Part shown: piece by piece, positions 56,313 to 64,000 of the stretch
Layout of the letters: each line of letters opens with the position of its first letter
Position numbering within the stretch: position 1 is the first letter of the stretch
From: Mallotus nudiflorus
Lineage: Eukaryota; Streptophyta; Magnoliopsida; Malpighiales; Euphorbiaceae
Length of the DNA: 64,000 bases
Reading direction: 5' to 3'
NCBI GenBank assembly: GCA_947683625.1
Contig: CANTUR010000112.1
Coordinates: 930,501 to 994,500 of the forward strand
Notes under the pieces: generated by a model
What the model saw: only the letters and a program-made list of their open reading frames with translations
What the model was told of the DNA's origin: nothing
The model's database searches: none
Program-made: the position numbers and the translations under genes

Positions 56313-57535
56313 ATGCTAAGAACTAAAAATCCAGCCAAGAGAGATAGGAATATCGTGGAAGGCTTGAGCAAGGGAAAGAATGTGATTGAAGATAATAAGG
56401 TATGTGATCTTGCCCAAGAACATCGTGCTCCATTTCTAATCAAAACTCATGAGGAGGGCAAAAGGTATATCATTCTTACTTCTAGAAAAATTTCCATTTG
56501 CAAATATTTTGAGAATGAAATTTTGTCTTAATTGGGCATTAAGGATGATATATATAGATCATGTGGCAAATTAGGATGGTCTAAATTTGTTACTACACCA
56601 TTTGATACCTATAGAGAAATCACACTTGAGTTCTTTACCACTTTGCATTTGATTAAAGAGAGTGATAAGAAGTTGGGTTTTAGATGAGGTGGTAAAGAAT
56701 ATCATATGAATTATGACATTATGCATCAAGTGTTTGGTTTTCCTAAGAATGGTATTTATCAACCCCCTAAAAATTATGACCTTAAAGCTTTTTGGTATCA
56801 AATTTTGGGGCAAGATAATTTTAGGGGTACATATACTACACCTAATGGATTAATTACCAATCATCGGTATTTGACCATTCGCAAATTCATGTGTTCTGTA
56901 ATTTTTGAGAAAACTGAGGGGAATAAAGTATCACTTCAAGAATTATTCCTTCTTTGGTGTATGCATACCAAAACCAAAGTCTTTACCACATATTTTATAT
57001 TTCATAGCTTATGGAATATTATGAATTCATCTCGTGCTGTCATTTTTATAGGGCACATTGTGATGGATCTTGCTTTGCATTTTGGTGTTTTAATCCATCC
57101 ACCACTAACATGTTTCTTATGGAGTCGAGCAAACTACACCGTTATCTTCTAACTCATGCTACAGTTATTACAAGTTGTGATGAGTTAAGGGCGCCAACTA
57201 CTCGTAAGTGCTACCATTTACAATGTACAATAGAAGATCATGCACAAATTCCTATCCTTGAGATTGAAAACATTGAGAATGGAGACAATTCTGCTACAAA
57301 TAATAATAATGGTTAACAAAGAGTCTTGGAAAAATTAAAGGCCATGGAAAAGAAAATGGATGATAAGCTAGAAGCCATAGAGAAGAAAATAGTCGACTAA
57401 AATGATGAAATAGATTATAAGTTTTTCTATTTGAGAAAAGAAATTTTTTACCACAATTTCAAGCTCACAAAGTACATTGAATTGTTGGGTTTTAAACTGC
57501 CTTCACCACCATCTTCACTAGAATCACCATCTTAG
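56313..57535 (+). pseudogene. Athila 3' accessory ORF (ORF1 / plant transposon protein domain-like)
   Basis: From ATG 56,313 (MLRTKNPAKRDRNIVEG), with stops near 56,529 and 56,684 and a frame change near 57,020. FVTTPFDTYREITLEFFTTL, then YDIMHQVFGFPKNG, resemble the ATHILA ORF1/putative plant transposon protein domain found in Athila-group elements. A Lys-rich coiled-coil-like tail (KAMEKKMDDKLEAIEKK) lies near 57,340. Function in these elements is unknown. Confidence 0.6.
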
Positions 57536-58559
57536 GGGAGTGTCTTCTATTTATCTCATTTTTATTTATTTTATTTAGTTATTTATTTATTGTGTTTTGT
57601 TGTATAACCCACTTATGTTTCACATTGAGGGCAATGTGAAATTTAAGTGGGGGGGGGGGGGGGGTGCATTTCACATAGGCATACCATTTAAATTATGTGT
57701 TTTATTTTGCATTTGATGTGTATTATTTTAATTCATTTTATTGTGTTTTATTGCATTGTGTTCTTACATAGGTAGGAATATGATCATATATTCCATATCT
57801 TTGATGCATGAAACTTATCAATCTCGTGATCTTGGAAAATTAGTATAGTTTTCTTGATTAATTGATTTAATCTCCATTTAATGTTTGATTTAATTTTTTA
57901 AAGCATTTTGAGCAATCTGTGGTTAAGGACATATTTTTACACCTTAATGAATCTAATGTTTACTCTCTTTTTTAATGTGTAAATGTGAATAATTTAAGAT
58001 GAAATAGAAAAATAGAGAGTTGGATAGCTCGAGTCATTAGAATTGCTTGAATTTTACGCAAAAAAAAAATTATTGTGAAATGGAGCTAAAATCTTTTATT
58101 CAAATTTATAGATGCTCCTTTACTTTAATGCTCTTCAAAGAGTACAAGCACCCTAAAAGGGCCTTTCAGAGGGTTCCACGCTAAGTAATGTAGGAATGGT
58201 GGGGGAATTCTGATGATTGGAATATCCACAAGCAATTAAATTTAAAATAATAAAAAAAATTGTGTCTTGTTAAAGGCAATTGTAGTAAAAGAGTTGTCTA
58301 ACTTTTTTTCTTTCTTTGTGAATCTTGATTTATGAACATTTTTATATTCAATAAAAGAGTTTGCTATCCACTTGGTAAATCTTATTTATGTTCTAAAACA
58401 TGAGTTACTTGTTTTGTTTTTATGATTTAAATCTTATAGTGAGTTGAGATTTTATTAATCAATCAAGTTAAATTTGATTAATGTGCCAAGTTCTCATTAT
58501 TGATATGTATTGTTTTCATTTTTCTTGAGGACAAGTAAGAAGTTAAGTGTGGGAGTATT
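57536..58559 (+). other. Athila 3' untranslated region with hairpin, G-tract and polypurine tract
   Basis: TTTCACATTG and CAATGTGAAA (about 57,618-57,642) form a 10-bp stem with a 4-base loop. An uninterrupted run of 15 or more G follows at about 57,649. AAGTGTGGGAG just before 58,560 is the polypurine tract next to the 3' LTR. No gene. Confidence 0.65.
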
Positions 58560-59857
58560 TGATTATATGTTAACTGTAGCAATTTTTTTAGGTTGATTTA
58601 TGCATGTTTATGGTATTTATTGTTACAATTTGTTAGAATTTAGTTTTTTTTATACTTATTATGAATTTAGTAATGTGCTTGGCTTTCTTTTAAAATGAAT
58701 TTTATCTGAATTGTTGAATTAAACTTTGCAGATAATAGTGGTGTTAGAGCATGCAATTATGGTAAGAGATATGTGATGATGATGGGAGACGTGCAATTAT
58801 GGCAAGAGACATGTGATGATGATGAGAAACATGCAATTATGGCAAGAGACATGCAATAATGGGAGATATATAATTATGAAGACACAATTATGAAAAAAAG
58901 AAGAAGAGATAATAAATAAATAATGAATGGTTTTGTTTTAAAAAGGAGAAGAAGGTTACATGTAGGGGATGATTTTTTTTTCTATTAAGGCATTAAGGGA
59001 GCTAGAGACATAGGTAGAGGAGAAGGCAGTAGGACGTAGGGAGGGCAAAAGAGAAGATTGTAGACGGCTGGAATAGAAGAGAAGAGCTTCATAAAAAAAG
59101 TTCATTCTTTCCTTATTTATTTTTCTAAGTTCTTCATGTATTTTATTATTATTATTATTATTTTTGGATTTGAAAACAAGATGAATATTATGTTTAGCTA
59201 AGTTTATTTATATTGGGGATTGTTGAACTTATTTTAATTTAAGTTGATTTATATATATATATTTTTTAATTTGCATTAAGCATTCATTAATCTTAATTGT
59301 TTATGATTTGGCCATTCATAATTGATTTTTAATTAAGTTAATTATTGAGAAATATTAATCTTAATAGAAATATGAATGCTTGATTAATTGATTTAAGTCT
59401 AGAGATAGCTTAAATTATTTTAATTTCAATTGGTTGTGCTTCATGATTTATTTACTAAATTTGATTAAGTTTTAATTTAATGAGAATGAGCTAAAGACTT
59501 TTCAATTGATAGAAATAAATGAAGTAATTTTTACTTGAGAAAGATTAATTGCTACTGTTGAATTCCCAAGAATTGCAATAGAAAGAAGACTAATATCTTG
59601 TAATCAGCTTAATTAAAATATAGTGATACAATCCCTAACATTATTCTATCATTTGTTTTTTAAAATTTATTTCATTGATTTTATTATTTAATTTCATTTT
59701 GGTTATTAAAATTTAACAATTATAATTCACTTAATATTTATTTCTTAAAAAAGTTAAGAACAAAATTAATAGTTAGATAAACATTTAATCCTCGAGGGTT
59801 CGACCTGTATTTATTCTATATTACTTAACAAAATCGTATGCTTGTGAGATTCAATCA
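58560..59857 (+). repeat. 3' LTR of Athila-like element
   Basis: 1298 bp, TGATTATATG...GATTCAATCA, followed by target duplication AAATA. Near the end, CCTCGAGGGTTCGACCTGTA resembles the conserved tail of Athila-group LTRs. Confidence 0.85.
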
Positions 59858-59862
59858 AAATA

Positions 59863-60560
59863 TGAACTATTTAATAGGCCAGTTCGGGCAAGATGATCCT
59901 TTCCATATTTGTTTTAAGATAATATGATTCCTCCTTGAATATATTGTATCTTGAATCCTAAGAAGAACTTTAGTTGACTAAGATATTTGATGGCAAATTC
60001 ATGCCTAAGAGCATCAATGAGTTATTGAATGACCTAATTATTATTTCTTGTCAAACAATGTTATCAATACAAATTAACATTAGTATGGTTATAAAATAAT
60101 TTTTAAACACGAAAAGAGAAGAATCAGTTGTATTGTAAATAAAATCGAATTGAAGAAGAAAATGTGACAATCTATCAAACCAAGCTTGTGGAGCTTGTTT
60201 AACACCATAGAGAGACTTGTTTAGCTTGCATAAAAAATGAGGTAATTAAGAGTCCTTGAATCTAGGTGGTTGTTCTATGTATACAGTTTCTTTGAGATGC
60301 CCATGAAAAAAGGCATTATTGACATCAAGTTGTCTAAGAGACTAGTTAAAGAAGATTGCTATAGATAATATTAATAGAATAGTTGTTACTTTGATGACAA
60401 GACTACAGGTCTACTTATAATTAAGGCCATGAACTTGTATGAACCCTTGTGCTACTAGACGAGCCTTATATCGATCTAGAGTGCCATCTTCTTTTAATTT
60501 TTTCTTAGACACCCATTTAGAGCCAATAACATTAGTATGTACTGGTCGTGGTACCAAGGT
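59863..60560 (-). pseudogene. Copia reverse transcriptase (N-terminal and catalytic part)
   Basis: On minus from about 60,560: KWVSKKKLKEDGTLDRYKAR-like start, then the palm region, LKFFLGFKIQYIQ and NKYGKDHLARTG ending at 59,880. It continues at 54,090 beyond the Athila-like insertion. Stops are frequent. Confidence 0.75.
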
Positions 60561-61289
60561 CCATGTTTTATTTGAGTACAATGCTTATAACTCTTCTTTC
60601 ATAGCATTATACCAATGAGGTATAGTAAGAGCTTATCGATAGTATTTTAGTTCTCCTATAGTTGTGACACATGTGAGAGCTGTGGGATGAGTAGAAGGTT
60701 TTCGATGCTCTCTTAGTCTTTGGATTTCAAATGCAAGTTCTAGATCAAGTTAGGAATTTTGAGCCAATTGTCTCCTTGTTAACATTCGATTTACTTGCTC
60801 ACTTGATGTTCCTATTGTAGGGACATAAAAATCAATAAATAAATTATTAGATATGTCTGGTAAATCATGTATAATGGAATGTAAATTCTCATGGCTAGAT
60901 TTAGGTTCTAAATTTATAGAACTTATATGGGAACTTGATTCTAGTGCATCTGTATCCATAACAAGACTATTTTTCAAATTAGATGGAAGACTTGACTCTT
61001 ATGTGTCAGAGTCAATGGATTTATCATTTTTTGAATTAGCATTAACAACTAACTGCTCTTGAGTTGTATTTGTTGATTCTTTATGCACTGTAATAGGAGT
61101 TAATGTATCAATATAGACACTTGGCCTTATATTCCCTTTTTCTTTTGTTTGACCTACATTAATAGTTCTATTCTGAATTTTTTTAGTATAGTTTTGCTCA
61201 ATTTATTCTTCCCCTTTTTGAATCCATGCCTCTGATTCAAAATATGTAACTAATTCGGGTGTGCTTATTGTGGTACTTGATGGATTCTT
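60561..61289 (-). pseudogene. Copia linker between integrase and RT
   Basis: A minus-strand frame at 60,977-60,750 contains EQVNRMLTRRQLAQNS, a sequence commonly seen just before RT in this Copia group. The rest is degenerate. Confidence 0.5.
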
Positions 61290-62130
61290 GTTAAAAGGAA
61301 AATTGCTTTAATTAAATACAACATGTTTAGAGATATAAACTTTATTAGTTGTTGGATTTAGACATTTGTAATCCTTATGAATTTGACTATAATCTATAAA
61401 AATGCATGATTATGTCTTCTTGGCAAACTTGTTTACTCCTTGGCTTTTTAGATATAGTAAGCACCTGTATCCAAAGCTCCTTAATATGCTATAATTAAGA
61501 TTAATAGCAAATAGTTTAAAGAAAGGAGTTTTAAATTGTAATTTGGTTGAAGGCAATCAATTTATTAAGAATATAGCAATAAGGAATGCATCAACCTGAT
61601 AATTGAGAGTTAAATAAGATTGAAAAAGTAATGTCAAACCAGTTTCAACAATATATCGAAGCTTACTCCTAGTAACTCCATTTTTTTGTGGAGCATTTGG
61701 ACATGAAAATTGATGTGAAATCCCACATTATTGAAGATGCTCCTCAAATTATGTGAAAGTAATCTCACCTTCTCCATCATTTTGAAATATTTTTATTTTT
61801 CTATCAAACCAATTTTCAATAAGCGTTTAAATCTTGAGAAAATTCTTAAAGAAATATGATTTATTTCTTAAAGGAATTATCTAAGAATACCTGGTGAAAT
61901 TATCAATAGTAATAGCATAATATTTAAAATGTTGGCATGAAGTAATATGAGCAAGCCCTCATAAGTCACAAGGCAATTTTTCAAAAGGAAATTGATTAGT
62001 ATTATTAGAAATATTAAAAAGGAGTTTACAAATTTTTCCCTTTTGGCAATAAGAATAAATCTTTTCTTGTTTCTTCTAATCAATAACATTAATCAAATTT
62101 AATTGGAGAATTTTCCAAAAATTTGAGTGG
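61290..62130 (-). pseudogene. Copia integrase
   Basis: On minus: FQNDGEGEITFT near 61,790, SCPNAPQKNGV near 61,690 (catalytic-Glu region) and FLINRLPSTKLQ near 61,560. Further on are SFGYRCLPYLKSQGVNKF and a final TNKVYISKHVVFN near 61,330. The first half (62,110-61,870) is frame-broken. Confidence 0.75.
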
Positions 62131-62760
62131 TATGGCCTAGTCATTAGTGCCAAATAGCATTAGGAGTTTTATTTGTAAGAGCATTAAAGACTTCATTCTT
62201 CTTCTTGTCTAAGGCATATAATCCTCCTTTCTTAATTCCTTTAGCTATTATTATTCCTTGTAAATCCTTAACAATAAAATTATTAGTAGAAAAGATAATA
62301 TTACAAGCATTATCTTGTGTTAATCATCCAATAGATAGAAGATTTTTCTTTAAACACGGGATAATTAAAATGTTTATAAGTTTAAGTTTTCTATTTTCAG
62401 TATATATATATCTCCTTCAACTATATAAGTGATGTCTAGGTTGTCTCCATTACCTACATATAATGAATCACCCCTTTATATGTTTTGAGTTTAGAGATTT
62501 TACCAAGATTATTGAGGATGTAAGTTGTGGCTCCAAAATCGACATATAGGGCATTATCATCTTCATCCTTTATTGCAAGAGTTACAATAGTTTATAGAAG
62601 CTCATCTTCAAGTTGAACAAGAATGATCAAAACAACTCCAACACTTAAGAGCAATATGATTCTATTTACCATATATTTGACGTGTAACTTGAAGATCCTT
62701 TAATGATTCTTGAAATGTTCTATTTTGATCTAGGATCAAAATGGCTTTTGTTTTGTTCAT
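62131..62760 (-). pseudogene. Copia protease/pre-integrase region, degenerate
   Basis: Minus-strand DNA between gag and integrase. Fragments read like NNLGKISKLKTYKG and LYVGNGDNLDIT, typical of the pre-integrase region. Heavily mutated. Confidence 0.45.
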
Positions 62761-63531
62761 TATTTACTTGATATCATTGGTTAGCTACTGGTATAAAGCC
62801 ATATCCTCTTGAATTAAACCTTCATCCATGATGTCGTCCACGTCCTTATCCACCATAGTAGGCTTGCTCATAATTTGTAGGTTGTTCACTATTTCGCCTT
62901 TAAGTTGCATCATCAGTTCATGGGCCTTTAATAACATAATAAATTGATTATATGATGGATAAGGAGGTTTAGTCAACATCACCATACGAAAATCTTTATA
63001 TCTGAGGCATCATCCCTTTACAAGTTGAAAGACTTTGTTAGTCTCATCCAAGGGTTTCTTAATAATGACTAAATTATCATAAATTCCTTTAAACTTTCAT
63101 ATACATTCATTAAAAGACATGTTACCTTTTATAAGTTTCATGAATGTTTCATTGAGAAGCACTTTTTTTTCATTAGAACTTGGTAGTAGTTTATTTTCAA
63201 TTGATTCTCATACCTGATATGCATAACTAATTTCATCAAGATCAAGCAATACTTCCTCTTCAATGGTGCTTAACAACTATGTTGTCAAGAGCCCGTCATT
63301 GTTGAGCTATACAGAATATGTTGGATTCTTAATCTCCTTATCTTCCTGTATTATTGTCCTAACAGGTTCACCTCCTTCCTCAAGGTGATGCTAAACTCTA
63401 AGATTGTGAATCAAAGGAAGAACCTAAGATTTCCATAAAAGAAAGTTAGCTTGTGACAGCTTTAATGTCACTAGGCTAGAGCACTGGTGAAAGTTTTGTA
63501 TGATCAGTAACGTTTCTACAGTTTCAGCCAT
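62761..63531 (-). pseudogene. Copia gag
   Basis: ATG at 63,531 (MAETVETLLIIQNFHQ), TLKLSQANFLLWKS, then NETFMKLIKGNMSFNECI. The last open part is 62,985-62,785 (FIMLLKAHELMMQLKGE). At least four in-frame stops. Confidence 0.7.
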
Positions 63532-63559
63532 AAGATTATGTGTTTACCTCTGAATCTCT

Positions 63560-63938
63560 TGTGTATAAGGCTTTGAAATCATAAAGAAGATCAAGAAAAA
63601 GGAAGAAAAATGATAAATCTTATTCCTAACCAATCAACAAGACTAACATCTTCTTATATAGAACTATACACAAGAGATTCTAACTATTTTGTAAGGAAGG
63701 AAATTATTGCAAGTTACAAATGGTAACCATAATTAAAGAACCAATAAATAAAAGAAATATGAAGAATAAAAATCAAATAATTTCTAGTTGCTAAAGATGC
63801 TTTTTAAGGCAATTTCTATGTTAATGATGACTGTTATGTTGACAATTATGTTTTCCATGTTGAATACAATTATTATGCTTGCCATCTTGAGTACAATGAT
63901 TATGCTTACCATCTTAAGTATAATGATGTTCTTCTTCA
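63560..63938 (-). repeat. 5' LTR of the minus-strand Copia
   Basis: About 379 bp aligning to 52,977-53,342. On plus it is preceded by GTTTACCTCTGA, which on minus is a decayed form of the tRNA-Met primer site (TCAGAGGTAAAC). Confidence 0.75.
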
Positions 63939-64000
63939 CAGAAGATAATCAACGAGAAAAGCCAAAATAAAAAAAATTAGGATCATATGCTTTCAACGGT

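Larger units (their letters stand above)
54091..59857 (+). mobile_element. Athila-like Ty3-gypsy element, internally deleted, nested in Copia
   Basis: The 3' LTR (58,560-59,857) begins TGATT and ends AATCA. The 5' LTR is cut short at 54,854. AAATA target duplications are intact (54,086-54,090 and 59,858-59,862). RT motifs match the Athila group. LTR tail, primer site, gag and protease are missing between 54,854 and the RT, and most integrase is missing after 56,030. Intact target duplications show the deletions happened after insertion. Confidence 0.85.
52977..63938 (-). mobile_element. Minus-strand Copia, split by an Athila-like element
   Basis: LTRs at about 52,977-53,342 and 63,560-63,938. 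On minus from right to left: gag, integrase, linker, RT and RNase H. A 5.8-kb Athila-like insertion (54,091-59,857) splits the RT/RNase H boundary. Without it the element is about 5.2 kb, the usual Copia size. The coding regions are heavily decayed. LTR outer ends are approximate and no target duplication was confirmed. Confidence 0.8.

Noticed and set aside
52970..63945. Clean target-site duplication for the outer minus-strand Copia
   Set aside because: Flanks AAAAC and CAGAA do not match; outer LTR ends are therefore approximate.

Overview
The window is nuclear DNA of a eudicot plant. It is AT-rich and has GT-AG introns, two intact serpin genes, a coiled-coil NBS-LRR resistance gene and layered LTR retrotransposons of plant lineages (Tat, Athila, chromovirus, Copia). 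A Stowaway MITE and Helitron-like ends fit the same picture. No prokaryotic features are present. The species cannot be named from sequence alone.

Left part (1-25,230): two tandem two-exon serpin genes (441-2117 and 21,854-23,554) lie in a segmental duplication. Each unit carries its promoter, a serpin with an unusual insertion of roughly 85 residues, and a downstream relic of an NBS-LRR gene. Copy 1 is split by a 16.9-kb Tat/Ogre-type gypsy element (2388-19,281; TSD ATAAT) inserted about 270 bp past the serpin stop. Its gag-pol is degenerate. Between pol and the 3' LTR it carries two intron-containing genes on the opposite strand, one DUF7745-like and one plant-mobile-domain-like. The element also holds families of perfect DNA palindromes and phased tandem repeats. 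Copy 2 instead carries a 199-bp solo-LTR-like insertion.

Middle (25,828-37,764): Helitron-like termini (TC...CTAG with a decayed hairpin) bracket a short exon, an F-box-associated-domain fragment, a Stowaway MITE and a nested minus-strand Copia element (26,552-35,009). The Copia integrase is in turn split by a 3.2-kb solo LTR (29,370-32,600).

Right part (38,271-64,000): a CNL resistance gene (38,271-46,052) is a pseudogene, broken by several frameshifts and stops and by a 3.9-kb deleted gypsy element in its LRR (41,000-44,880; TSD ATCTC). Next come a truncated plus-strand Copia interrupted by a minus-strand non-autonomous Copia (48,265-50,822), a degenerate minisatellite (about 51,250-51,840) and a minus-strand Copia (52,977-63,938). 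That last element contains an internally deleted Athila-like element (54,091-59,857; TSD AAATA).

Only the two serpins look like intact protein-coding genes. Everything else is mobile DNA, relics or non-coding. Coordinates of exons, LTRs and TSDs were read by eye. Function names come from motif recognition, not database searches.
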